A stretch of DNA of 64,000 bases, taken from the NCBI GenBank assembly GCA_026874595.1, contig CM049316.1:23399839-23463838 (forward strand). The letters run 5' to 3'. The stretch is from Sipunculus nudus (taxonomy: Eukaryota; Annelida; Sipuncula; Golfingiida; Sipunculidae). The notes below the pieces were generated by a model. That model was not told the origin of the DNA, searched no databases, and saw only the letters and a list, made by a program, of their open reading frames with translations. The position numbers and the translations under genes are program-made. Numbering within the stretch: position 1 is the first letter of the stretch; each line of letters starts with the position of its first letter. Below, one piece after another: positions 26,843 through 37,599 of this stretch.

Positions 26843-27643
26843 GAAATAGCAAGCGAAAAATTAATCCTGATATTCTGATGGTCATTTGTTTCCTGGTTTT
26901 CTTTAGGAGGGTTGTCCGGAGTATTTGAGCGAGTGTCCTTATTGAGGAAGGGGGGGGGGGGGATAAGTCTTGAATACATGACTCCGTAGGCATTGTGCTG
27001 GTAGCCTAACTTGAGTCGTGATAAAAGCCATACGGGGGAATATACTGCAACATTCATCTATTCTGTTGCATGGTTACCGTGGTCTACGAGTGATGAATTA
27101 ACACAAAAGAACACGTGAACTCACAAACCAATCCGCAAATCCGTTTCTATGGAATCGATTCTTTTCCTGTATCGCGTACAAGTTAGTTATCATCCAGTAC
27201 CCTGTGCGAGCCATGTTTGAATTCATGCGCTCAGAAATTCAATAAACAGGCAGAGACATTAACCAATATGCTAAGTTAAAATTTAAATTGGTGTTGGTGT
27301 TGTTATTAAGTATACTAAAAAAACGATGTGTCTGTTCAAGTGACAGCCTTCTTGTAGACCATGAGGCTTTGTCAAAAATGATGATAATATATGCATCCTC
27401 AAAGCGCTTTACAGTGCGATCCTTGTTAAAAATGTTAAGGTACACTAACGGCAGTACTCTGGTCCTAGACTCTCTATGTCAGAGGGCCAAAATGGGCGGG
27501 GGGGGGGGGGGGGTTAGTTTCGTCGGTACTCCTTTAGACTGTCCCCGTCAGTTTTTTTTTTTCAGGGGAAAGCCTCTTCCAAATTGGGATATGAAACACT
27601 GGATCCAAACACATGGGAAATATTTATTAAATATACGTGATTT
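26843..27643. repeat. Satellite monomer 16, partial, right end of the array
   Basis: Only the first 801 bp of a monomer. Similarity stops within the word acgtgattt at 27643 and unrelated sequence follows. This copy also has private changes (tatactaaaa near 27312, tacactaacgg near 27441), as expected at an array margin. Confidence 0.93.
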
Positions 27644-28826
27644 CAAATTAACTCCAAAAGTGACTAGACAGTTAATTCAGTGAACATTAAGTGCAATGAT
27701 ATTAATAAAAGAAAATACTTAACTGATACTCTCTGTATATATGTGCGCTGTTTGTGAAAGCGGACTTTGATATATTTGGCAACAGACGGCTTAAGATGGA
27801 CGGCAGATTTCAGTAATTTCATCTATAGGATTATCCCACCCATTATACTGAACACCGTGACTAGCTGTATCACAAAGTGTTTCGTTTTGGTTGCAACATG
27901 TACTGTTTAAAATTGCTTTTGCGTTTATTTTGTATTTAACATGTAGCGTGCTTTGGTACATTTTACATTTTCATAGGATGAAAGAAAACACCAAACTTTT
28001 TTTCAAATTTTGCGGACCATTTTTGTTTCAGTCCACTTCATTTAGTAATTTTGTGGATGTGCGCCCCACCCCAACACACACACACCTACAGGGGCGAGCA
28101 GGTAAGTAGAGTACAACACTTTTTCATAATTCTTTTTTCATTTTCCGTGTGAGCACACCGGTTGTTGTGTATCAAATTTTCATGAAGGACATACCTTCAG
28201 GTACATCACACCAATGAAAATGCCATTAATGGGTAGCAAATTGCCAAGGATTAAATATAACCAAAACCTTTTTTTTTTGCCGACGTACTGATATCTTTGC
28301 TTGCATTCTATCCACCCACCCACACACACACCCTCCCAAACACCCATCCTCACACACACACACACATATATACAGATCAAGATTTGGCAACAGTTTACAC
28401 ACAGTCAACATGAATGCTCAATGCGGTATATAACACATTTGGATAAGAGTAAGAATTTATTTAAGCATTGATTAAACACAAATATCATGTATAAGCAAAT
28501 TACATACTCATCAAAATCATGAAGCATATTTCCTAGAATTTTTGTTAAAAATCACAAAGATTTTTGTAAACTTCTGCATGAAATATAAAGAGTATATTAG
28601 ACATCTAGATATGTTTTAAAAAAATCACCACAAACATTTAATGGACACACATGAAAATACTTTTAAAACCATAACAATAACAAGAAAATTAACAGCTGAT
28701 TTGGCACAAGTAGATTTAAAAATTTTAAAAATAATATTAAACAATTAACAGATTATTTGGCACAAGTAAATTAAAAAATCATATAACATGTAACATCAAA
28801 TAACATGAATCTAAACAGAAATGATA
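27644..28826. other. Non-coding flank of the array with CA microsatellites
   Basis: No gene seen. AT-rich unique sequence with (CA)n stretches near 28068-28086 and 28309-28376. A small imperfect duplication of a ~57-bp segment (attaacag...atttggcacaag) lies at 28689 and 28746. Confidence 0.6.
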
Positions 28827-29144
28827 CTAGAAAGTAGTCAGTGAGCGCAAATGTACTACCACCAATTGTTGTTTGTGCTTCCTAGAAAAATGTGTGTCAT
28901 GGTTATCCATGATTAGATAACAGGAGAGCTTGTTACGGCCTGAGGGCCCGAAAACACCGACAGCTACGCTGCAAAAATGTCGTGTACAATCAATTACACT
29001 GGACTGTCCACTATAAACGCCGCGCTGTGCAACTTTTCCCAGCCGCAAATATGCTTGGTGATTCATTTGAAGCGCGTTGAATTTGCAGCGCATCGCAGCG
29101 TTCCGTGCAAAACATATTAGGGTGATCCAGAAAATTTCCAACAT
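28827..29144 (-). other. Unrecognised open frame in a GC-rich island
   Basis: A 105-codon minus-strand frame. Its end contains the string LIMDNHDTHFS, which resembles the aspartate-asparagine-histidine stretch of some DDE transposases. The rest matches nothing I know, and the DNA of 28920-29110 is rich in GCGC words. It may be a transposon fragment or chance. Confidence 0.2.
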
Positions 29145-29299
29145 TTAAAAAGTTGTTACTTAGGGCCCTCTTACAAATTTAATAAAAACCCTTTCATAAC
29201 TTTTTTGTTAAGTTGCCCTGAGGCAAACCAATCAAATAACAAACCAACCAAGATAAAAGCATAACACCGCTTGGTTAAGGTAGATAAATGTTATATAAA

Positions 29300-29361
29300 G
29301 ATAATAATACTTTAATAATAATAATAATTATTATTTTTATTATTATTATTAATTTTATAAA
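29300..29361. repeat. (TAA)n/(TTA)n tract, tail of the adjacent LINE fragment
   Basis: ATA/TTA trinucleotide tract. It lies directly 3' of the minus-strand CR1-like fragment, where such LINEs normally carry a short microsatellite tail. Confidence 0.6.
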
Positions 29362-29389
29362 GCGTAAAATCCACCAAAAAGGTGCCCTA

Positions 29390-30032
29390 AACGTTGCACA
29401 TGACTAAAGATTAGAAATGGAAAGATTTCAGTTAAATTAGCAATGAATAAAAACAAACAAAACAAAATCAAGTTTAAAACAATAAACACGATTCAAGAAA
29501 ATCCGTATCACAGAAGTTTATGGACTACAATATACGAAAAACTTTCTAAACAAGTGAGTTTTTCAGGTGAGATTTAAAAGCTGACAGACTGGATTGTGAT
29601 CGCAGATACTGCGGGTAATTAATTCCAAAGTTTAGGACCAGCTACACCAAAAGCTCTAATGCTGATGGTCGATGACCTTGTGATTGAAACATCTAAGTGT
29701 TCATGGTTGTAAGAGCGAAGCTCACGGTTCTGGTGGTACGGTTAAATGACTTCCTGTAGATAGTATGGAGCCAGTGGGTTCTTCGCCTTGAATACGAGGA
29801 CCAGAACTTTAAAGTGGATCCTCTGACGCACTGGCAACCAATGAAGAGCATGGAGCACATGGGGGATGTGATCAGAATTTCTCGTTAAATTTACAATGCG
29901 TGCCGCCATATTCTGTATCAGAACAGAAGGGAGACAACAAAGGAGTGCATTACAGTAGTCAAGTTTAGAAGTGATGAAGGCATGAACCAACTTCTCTGCA
30001 GCATCTTGATTGAGATACCTTCTAATCTAACC

Positions 30033-30034
<2 letters not shown>
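29390..30034 (-). pseudogene. CR1/L2-like LINE, 5'-truncated 3' end of the reverse transcriptase ORF
   Basis: Minus-strand reading from about 30034 shows the thumb and C-terminal end of a CR1/L2-type reverse transcriptase. In order I see FITSKLDYCNALLCCLPSVL, then NMAARIV, HIPHVLHALHWLPVRQRI, KVLVLVFKA and LAPYYL (29742-29990). After an in-frame stop come RSYN...RAFGVAGPKLWN and, one frameshift later, SAFKSHLKNSL. No catalytic part remains. In-frame stops after YLQEVI and after LWN, plus the frameshift, make it dead. The 5' end abuts a (TA)n tract at 30035; the 3' side ends in the trinucleotide tract. Family assignment rests on these motifs, not on a search. Confidence 0.8.

Positions 30035-30087
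<53 letters not shown>
30035..30087. repeat. (TA)n microsatellite
   Basis: Pure AT alternation of about 50 bp at the truncated 5' end of the LINE fragment. Confidence 0.97.
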
Positions 30088-30088
<1 letters not shown>

Positions 30089-31009
30089 GAAAATACGCCG
30101 TACTACACACAATATTGATATGTGCCTCCTTACCAGCGTTAGAGTCCATAGGCACACCGATGTGATTAAGTTAAATTTCTCAACACAAAAACAATAGCAA
30201 TTGAATCAAAAATAGGTTTGGCACTAAAAACTATGTAATTCAAGAGTCCAGATGGTCATATGAGTAAAGTAATATTAAATTTAAAAAAAACAAATGCATA
30301 AAATCCTAGTTTCACAACTGAGGTAAAGCTTAGATTATATATATGTGTGTGTGTGTCTGTGTGTGTGTGTGCAAAGCAATTATATATTTGGTGCAATCAG
30401 GTATAAAATGTTAAACAATGACAATAAATAAATAATTATTGATTAAAAGTGAATAAAAAACATTTTTTTCAGATTAAAGACATAAAAACGTCCGTAAAAT
30501 ATAATTTAAATTATTAATAGCTGTGTCAAGTATACAAAAAGCATAGACACAGGTGTTATTGCGCAAGCAAACATATATGAAAATTACAACATAGATGTGT
30601 AAACCTTTAGAAGGGTTGGAATCAGAAGTCCTCGTAACACCTGTGCTATTGATTTTTTTGTATTAAGCAGTTTCATGAATAAGAAATTCACAGCATATAT
30701 GTTACTCAACTATAAGTACTGATTAAAGTACTCAGATAAAATTGGCAAGCCCCTGCTCTTGCTCGAGTACCTGCTGTAAAAAGGGCTATAATACCGGCAT
30801 TGTAGTAATTTTTACTCTGTACTAATACATAGTATTTTCAAAGCGCTCTGATCAAACTCTGGTCCACTGATGGGAAAGGTATTCCACTTTGTGTCCATAC
30901 CATATGTTATGATAATGCACCTGAAGTAGGGAACACGAGTGCCTTCCAAGCAAAAAAAAAAATATGTGAACCACCGACCCAGTAGTCTTACATTTTCCAT
31001 TCTTTAAAG
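30088..31009. other. Non-coding AT-rich sequence
   Basis: Nothing recognisable except a short (TG)n tract near 30342-30371. The small frames here lack features of genes. Confidence 0.5.
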
Positions 31010-31115
31010 TTGAACCCAAAGTATTCACATTGGTCATAAGGAACCTATCTAATACGACCACCTGTGGATTAAGACCACTTTTTGCCTGTCCCACGGGTGG
31101 TCTTATTACTCATTA
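31010..31115. mobile_element. Probable MITE fragment with self-complementary arms
   Basis: Contains acgaccacctgtgg, then aagaccac, and about 30 bp on gggtggtctta. The gaccac and gtggtc words make imperfect inverted arms. I associate this pattern with short non-autonomous elements of molluscs, but I see no clear target duplication. Confidence 0.35.
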
Positions 31116-31202
31116 TTACTGTTCTTGACATTAACATAAAACAAATATACTATGGTATACTCAGGACACCAAATATGTTATTAAACTTAAATAAAAAACT
31201 AG

Positions 31203-32418
31203 ATGTGTCGGAACGACACGAATGCCCCCGCCTGTGCAAATTAGAAACATTTGTTAAATTTTGTAAAATTTTTTAAGTTCAGGAGGTGTTGTATGGTCAA
31301 AAGTAGGTCAAGAAGGACAAAATGCAAACTCGATCTGTAACGGGTCATTATCAAGCAACACACCAAAAATCAGGCCAGTATGCAGGCATTGTGAAAAAAA
31401 GTCCATACATGTGCATTTTTCATAAAATTTTCTGTCTTTCATGAAATTTTCTATGTTGAGGATCTGTCATATGGTCAAAAATAGGTTAACTGGGACGAAA
31501 TGCGAACTCGATCTGTAAGTGGTCATGAAGCGCCCACAGACCAAACATTGGGCCAGTATCTCTAAGCATTGCATTGCGAAACTAAAATATTAGCAAAAGC
31601 TGATAATCAGTTATAAATTTAAATTGGAGAGGTATGTACCATGTTTTATAACAATCCACCAAATGCTTCCTGAGAAATATCCCCCTAAGTTTTTTTTCTA
31701 TACTAAGGTCTATAACCTTGAAAAGTAGGTCAAGACCACCCATCTTTGAACGTGACCAAGATTTTGTAAATATGATGCAAAAGCACTGAAGTAATGAAGT
31801 TCCTTAGTTGAATACATTTGGAGATATCCTGCACAAAAGGCCAAAATTGAAAAATCCGATAAAATTTCATTAAAAAATCAGAAATTGCAGGTGACGTAAC
31901 CAAATCTGCATACACACCAAGAATCAGGCCAATATCTGCAGGCATTGCGAAAAAAAGTCCGTACATGTGTATTTGTCATGAAAATTTCTATTTTTCATGA
32001 AATTTTCTAAGTTAAGGAGCCGTTAATGGTCAAAAGTAGGTCAACAGGGACCAAACGCAAACTCGATCTGTAACTGGTCAATATCTGCATACACACGAAA
32101 AATCAGGCCAATATCTGCAGGCATTGCGAAAAAAAGTCCGTACATGTGTATTTGTCATGAAAATTTCTATTTTTCATGAAATCTTCTAAGTTAAGGAGCC
32201 GTAAAACGGTCAAAAATAGGTCAACCGGGACGAAACGCGAACTCGATCTGTAACTGGTCATTATCTGCCCACACACCAAAAATCAGGCTAATATCTGCAG
32301 GCATTGTGAATAAAAGTCCGTACAACTGTTTGATTTCGAAATGACGGAAGGACGGAAGGACGGAATGACGGACATGGGTAAAACTATATGCCCCGGCCAC
32401 TTTGTGGCGGGGGCATAA
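31203..32418. mobile_element. Dispersed element with hairpin ends and ~179-bp internal tandem core
   Basis: The left end has a small perfect hairpin (GTGTCG-GAA-CGACAC, 31205-31219) followed by ATGCCCCCGCC (31222-31232). The right end has a 12-bp stem with a 5-nt loop (32388-32416), after a ggac/ggaa tract, and ends GGCGGGGGCAT. The two outer words are exact inverted copies. Inside, a unit containing aatatctgcaggcattg starts at 31931, 32110 and 32290 (179-180 bp). Diverged units lie upstream near 31365 and 31545. There is no coding frame, so it would be non-autonomous. The tail type is one I know from bivalve genomes; superfamily not assigned. Confidence 0.65.
32388..32416. other. Terminal GC-rich hairpin of the 31.2-32.4 kb element
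   Basis: Arms atgccccggcca and tggcgggggcat pair with one mismatch around the loop ctttg. It is the most strongly structured short sequence of the neighbourhood. Confidence 0.75.
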
Positions 32419-32538
32419 AAACATGTTACGACAAGATTACAGAAACCTTATATGTGCAATTGTTTTCATTTCCATGTCCGTATACATGCAAGTACATATA
32501 TATATATAAACTCATATCGCATTCACTGTCAATTAAGT

Positions 32539-32599
<61 letters not shown>

Positions 32600-33355
32600 T
32601 ATATAATTTAATTACATATCATATTCACTAATAAACATAGCGGATGACTGGCATCAATTAAACATACCCCTGTGTTATTAGGATAATTTTACACAATTAA
32701 AATTATACATGTTATGAATCATCAACATGACTTCATCAAGAGTAAGCTAAACAGAGGCGGATTGGGATGGGATTTGGCTCTCCCCAGCCTTATTAAAGAA
32801 ATAGCAAAAAAACATTCAATACACCGATATTTACATTTCAGCCTACATATCAAGAAGTTTCAACATCATGATAGGGGGTACCTTGCATACCCTTCCCATG
32901 AGGCACTTCGAGTCTCGTCTGTCTTGTTTTGCTGCCTCACTAGCTGAGCAGCCCCTCCTAATGTTCTAATGGGTGCTTCTCATTGTAACAGGATAAGCAA
33001 AACAACAATTGTGTAATTATTTCAGCCCTGACTCCAATTATAACGCCCTTTATATGACATGAAAATGTCATATCAAGAATCGTCCTCCAACTTTTCCAAC
33101 TTATAATTTATATATATTTCGGAGCCATTGTAATAGTCCTAAGTAAAAAAAAAAGTCACCCTCGTTTGCACAATGTTATTTTTGTCAGGGAACATTGTAT
33201 TGACATTTGTATCATAACATGTAGCTTGAGTCCGAATGGACATACCATTGTAAAACCATCAGTAAAAATCTTAAAATATTCTTAATATCCAAGTATAGGT
33301 TAGAATATATGCTTTCTTTGCTTTCTCTATCATATATTGTGAATTAATATAAAAT

Positions 33356-33391
<36 letters not shown>

Positions 33392-34110
33392 TATTAATAA
33401 TTATTATAACCAACCTATAAATATAAAAAGGTGCAATTAATATGCACAATAAATTTCATGTATTTGCATAATCCCGATATATATTTAATGCTTTCTGATG
33501 TGAAAGTATTAATAAATTCCTCAAATGTATGTCAAGTCCTAGTTACACCTGAGGTCGCAAAAACTGACCTTGTCAGACGGGTGACCGTGTTATAGCAAGA
33601 TACTCGTCAGACTAGTATATGTGTAGAGTTATACCAATAACTATATATTACGAACACATCTTGGTCAGGGGAAAATATTGGACCGATCCTGGATTCCAAG
33701 CCACCTCAGAATATGGTTCTCGCTTATGAAGAGCTTGAAAAAAATACTCCCTTCCTAATACATCGATATATAGTACAATTTTGAATATTTACCTGCATTT
33801 TCTCTCCAATTTATCCCTCAAATCTGACTAAAATGTAGGGAAGAACTGTTTTAGTTTCTTCTACTGTTTGGTTTCTTTTTACTTTTGTTCCTTTCCTTTT
33901 CCTCCTTTTCCGCTTTCTTTTCTTTTCCCTGCTGCATCACCATCACTTTTTCCTTTAGCCTGGTTAAAGAAAGAAAAGCATAGCATTACCATCACTTACA
34001 AACAAACAAGCCATCCTTTATTTCTTCCACCACGTGATTTAAACAAAATTGCACAAAAGACAGCGGGTATGATAACAAGGTATGGCGGACATTTTTTTTA
34101 ATTACTGGAC
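32419..34110. other. Non-coding sequence with AT microsatellites
   Basis: (TA)n tracts at 32543-32591 and, after (CA)n, at 33364-33391. A pyrimidine-rich stretch lies at 33855-33960. No gene-like frame is supported. Confidence 0.55.
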
Positions 34111-34149
34111 GATCATGTAGAACAGACTTTTAACCATGGTTGGTATCGC

Positions 34150-34470
34150 TGAAATGAAATGGGCTGTAATCGGGCAAGATTGTGTATTGGACTGTAATGG
34201 GCAGAATGGAGAAATTTGCTGCAAAGGCGCAAAAGTGTGCATGGGTTTATGGGCAAATTGGTGAAATGGGCAAAATGGTGTAATGGGTTGTAATTGCAAA
34301 ATTGAGCAATGGGGTGTAATGAGCTACAATGGGCAATCCGGTGTAATGAGTTGTAATGACAAAGTTGAGATGACGGGCTGAAATGGTAAAATAGTGTAAA
34401 CAGCAAAATGGTGTAATGGCTGCAATTGGCATTATGTAACAATGGGTTGTTATGGTACAAAATGGAAAAT
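34150..34470. repeat. Cryptically simple tract, aatggtgtaatgggttgtaa-like words
   Basis: About 320 bp made of irregularly repeated purine-rich words such as aatgg, gtgtaatg, gggcaa and gttgtaat. There is no fixed period. The His/Asn/Leu-rich frames on the minus strand simply reflect this composition. Confidence 0.6.
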
Positions 34471-34578
34471 ATCTTTTACAATCATAATATGTCCAGAACC
34501 TTTTTTTACATTTAAACAGCTCGAAATGCCCATTAAGATTCGTGTTGTCAGGCCTTGGATTAAAAAGTGGCATATTGA

Positions 34579-35531
34579 CCATGACGCCCAGCTGAATTTG
34601 GCATACAGGTGACGCATGTATTAAAAATTGATGTTATGATCTGGTGAAAAAATTTTGTTAAGGAACCTTGAACAATCGGTAGAATGACTTTCAAGGTGCT
34701 AAAAATCCTGCTTTTTTGCCCATATTCTTTAGAAAACATGTCACATTGACTTTATATATAGGGTCTCCTAGAAGATTTCACCAGATGCTAAGTTAAAAGT
34801 TTCTACGTCTAACTGCCACGATTTGTGTCTATCTAATCAATAGGCTGCTTAAATCATGTTCTCTCTCACACAGCTCACAGAATAACATTGAACTTATTTC
34901 GGATTTTCCAAGATTTTACAGAAATCCACGATCTTAATCAAATCTGTCTTATAGGGTGAACAAAATCATGTTCTATCACATATCTTGCGGAATATAGATC
35001 ACAGTGACCTTATTTCAGATGCCCAAGAAGGCTTCACAATAATCTTCCTTTACATTATACACGTTTCTAGACCAAACATTTAAGATTTGTGACTCTGACT
35101 TTCTGGGCGCTCAAAATTAATTGTCCCGCTCGTAGCTCACAGAATAATATAAAACACCAAAAAAGGTATAACTTGCAAAATATAAGCCACAGTGAGACAC
35201 AGTTTTAAGTAAAAAGGTTTCTATAGGTTCAGCGGTTACGATATGTGCCTTGTTAACGATTGGCCGGCCAAAATTCTGAGTACAAAAAAATACAACAAAG
35301 AAATGGGCTTACCATGATCAATAAGCCTGCCGAATGTCAAAAAGATTCATACATTTAATACTGAGATATTCTATATAAAGTATGAATTTCATACAAGGAA
35401 TGCAAGGAGATTTACCAAGGATCTACCTTGATGTAAAGTTATAAGTTTCTAGGTCAAGCGGTTATGTTTTGTGCCTTGATAACGAACGGACCTGCTAAAG
35501 CTCAAATGGCCTATGGTCACCTGAGCTAAAA
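34579..35531. mobile_element. Dispersed tandem-core element, copy A
   Basis: Starts catgacgcccagctgaa and ends ggtcacctgagctaaaaa. The inner part is a series of degenerate ~150-180-bp units carrying aggtcacagtgac-like, gtttctaggtc, acgatttgtgcc and gttaacgaacgg words. The same start and core recur at 46300 and 50459. Start and end share inverted GCTCAGCTGA-like words. No coding frame. The architecture resembles non-autonomous Helentron/pearl elements of bivalves, but that placement is an inference. Confidence 0.55.
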
Positions 35532-35639
35532 AAAGTACTCCTTAACTGATGAAATCATGCATGATCCATATGGAGGGAATCATGTCAATCAATGCATTAG
35601 TTATTCAGATGCTGGAGCTTTTGTATCAAAGGTTTAATT

Positions 35640-35835
35640 ATTCTGCAGTGCACAAACAAGCCCCATAGCTCAAAGAATATGGGTCGCAGTGAACTAATTT
35701 CATGGGTCCTGGGAGCTTCTTCTGGGACTTCCTTGAATCCTTGTCCAACTGTTACGATTTGTGCCCAGTTAACGGTAAACCGGACGGACGGACAAAGACT
35801 GGTCGCTATAGCTGAGATGAATTTCAATAAGAAAT
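35640..35835. mobile_element. Dispersed tandem-core element, tail fragment
   Basis: One core unit plus the tail: atttgtgcccagttaacgg, a ggacggac tract, then agactggtcgctatagctg. Matches the tail of the copy ending near 52245. Confidence 0.5.
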
Positions 35836-37079
35836 GACACGGACAAAAAGAAAAAAAATGCAATGCTGCAGGAGATATAGTCTCCCAAAAATGACGTCAG
35901 CTCAGGGGAAGAGACACAGAGAAATGAATGATATTCGATACATAGTGTTTGTACATATTTTGTGGATGTTTTATACATATAATGGTTATATGACTGTATG
36001 ATGACCGACTGTTTTTCAAAGGTATTTGTATATTTGTTGTTAATACTGTAATATAGGACAAGAAAGGGTAAGAAATATTTTTTTTCAGCGCAGATCAATG
36101 TTTGCACTTTTACATGAAAAATTGTATCTACCGAAACGATGTGATTATACTTTCACTCGGGCTAATCCGAGGAAGAATTCCTCTAAAACTACTGGACGGA
36201 TTTTGCCCAAACTTGGCATCTTTATTAGATCACAAGTGAACTGGTGCCCTGTTGTTTTATGTAGACCTCTGATCTTTCCTGTGTGCGTGGTGTTCATCCG
36301 TGTCTGCTATATTTGGTGTAAATCACACATATCTAAGAAGTAATTGAACATTTGCTTGTCCTGACATCATCTTGCAATACTTTATCCACAAACTGTGCGG
36401 CCCCAATTACAATCGGCACCCATCTCGTATACAAGGTTGCCTGGTTGCGCAACCTACAATCGTTTTTTGTGAAGCATATATGAATACACATACCTCAGGA
36501 GTGGTTTGTCGTATTAGTCATATATTTTTCATGTCCATAGGCATAGATCTTGGATAGTTTGATTTCGTACACAAGACTGGTGGCGTCGCCTGAAATTGTG
36601 CTTTTAGTTATTGCGTGGCCTCCATCCATGTACATATCTCAATCCCACATGATGGGATTGAAGTATTTGCCTGAAATTTGCATGTCCATATATCATGGAT
36701 CCCTTTGTGTTTACGTTATGTCCGACCACTGTCCTTCATGACTAACAAATGTGTAAAAAAAACTGTCGTGGAACAGTTTTACGCTATACATTTATTTATG
36801 TAACTATCTTGTTTTTACTAATGTTGAGTTCACGTTTCTTAAAGTACAATATATGAAAAATATTCATTTTAAAATCATCCCTGCATTTGCATGAAATGTA
36901 CAAACAGTCCAACTCCCTGAGCAGTCCCGCATTTAACTTTCACATTTCCAGGAATCTTAACCAACATGTTATATACTCATATATGTCATATGATTAACAT
37001 TACTATACAATTTAGAACTGATAATTTGAGCCGTTTTGAATGCTTAAAATCTACACCTTCAGCTGGCTGCAGATTAAAG
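35836..37079. other. Non-coding sequence, one diffuse dispersed repeat
   Basis: No gene seen. About 36150-36330 has a word set (aaaactactggacgg, ttttgcccaaacttgg) that I associate with dispersed invertebrate repeats. The rest is unremarkable. Confidence 0.35.
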
Positions 37080-37290
37080 ATCATCATGACTTAACTGTGG
37101 ATTTCAATATGAATTTCCTACGGGCCCTCCTAGAATAGGGATTGCCCCAAACTAAATATGAAGTTTCTAGGTCAAATGGTTAAACCATAACGGTTTTTGT
37201 CCTGTTAAAGGTCGGAGGGTCAGACGGACTAAAAAAGGACAAAGGGTTCTCACTAAGGCTCAGATGACTTTCAGGGAACTTAGCCGAACC
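37080..37290. mobile_element. Dispersed tandem-core element, diverged tail fragment
   Basis: Contains tttctaggtcaaatggtta, cctgttaaaggtcgg and a gacggac-like tract, followed by ctcagatgactttcag. Strongly diverged from the copies at 35.7 and 52.2 kb. Confidence 0.4.
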
Positions 37291-37339
37291 TGTCATTTTA
37301 TAGATAATTCATGATTACAGGAAACTGGATGTGACTATA

Positions 37340-37449
37340 TTATAGCTTGGATACCTGGACGTTGGAATCCTCCTGACTTGGGGATGCTTGACCTGTGGCA
37401 CCTGCGGAAGGTCCAGGCCCATCTTGACTTTGGGAAGCTCCAGACACAC
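37340..37449 (-). CDS. Host gene, candidate last exon (or exon 37355-37449)
   Basis: Minus strand. The acceptor is ctccatatccag before 37449. The exon starts in phase 1 (two bases complete the codon), exactly what the exon ending at 39062 requires; the joined codon is GGT (Gly). It encodes a Ser/Gly/Gln-rich low-complexity linker, VSGASQSQDGPGPSAG and onward to SQEDSNVQ. Two endings are possible. A weak donor after CAG at 37355 (gtatcc) would lead on to further exons outside what I can see. Reading on instead gives VSKL and a TAA at 37340-37342. No good AATAAA follows closely, so I cannot decide. Product unknown. Confidence 0.5.
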
Positions 37450-37599
37450 CTGGATATGGAGATTATATTTTATAACTGTTAAATACAAGAAGAATATTGG
37501 TTAAATTTTGCGATGTTTGTACATATAATCATATTATGACCAAACAATTGATTGATGTTTTAGATTAATGCCAAGTTAGCCGTGACTAACCGGACTCAG

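Larger units (their letters stand above)
1..27643. repeat. Macrosatellite array, ~1.79 kb monomer, 15.4 copies
   Basis: Head-to-tail tandem array. Using the word gaaatagcaagc as monomer start, copies begin at 1, 1794, 3567, 5355, 7129, 8925, 10696, 12495, 14298, 16085, 17881, 19665, 21461, 23248, 25045 and 26843. Copies differ by scattered substitutions, small indels and homopolymer length. A 10-bp indel near the monomer end (cccatg, then ttttagaatg present or absent, then attaaaac) splits them into long and short forms that alternate, giving a ~3.58 kb dimer repeat. Each copy has two G tracts, one T tract ending in CAG, an AATAAA word and three internal ~124-bp subrepeats. Small ORFs recur in every copy (87 codons plus strand, 75 and ~74 codons minus strand), but most visible differences between copies change the amino acid, so I treat them as non-coding. 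The left end lies outside the window. Confidence 0.97.

Noticed and set aside
1-27643. CRISPR array or bacterial gene cluster
   Set aside because: Repeats are ~1.8 kb and contiguous with no spacers; the sequence is eukaryotic in every respect.
1-27643. CENP-B box or telomere repeat in the satellite
   Set aside because: I found TTCG and CGGG words but not in the required spacing on either strand, and no TTAGGG runs. Centromere identity cannot be claimed.
29918-30197. ORFs with Tyr-Ile repeats over (TA)n tracts (also near 32388, 53275, 54337)
   Set aside because: Pure products of translating AT alternation.
34102-34582. Overlapping minus-strand ORFs rich in His, Asn and Leu
   Set aside because: Explained by the cryptically simple plus-strand tract at 34150-34470.
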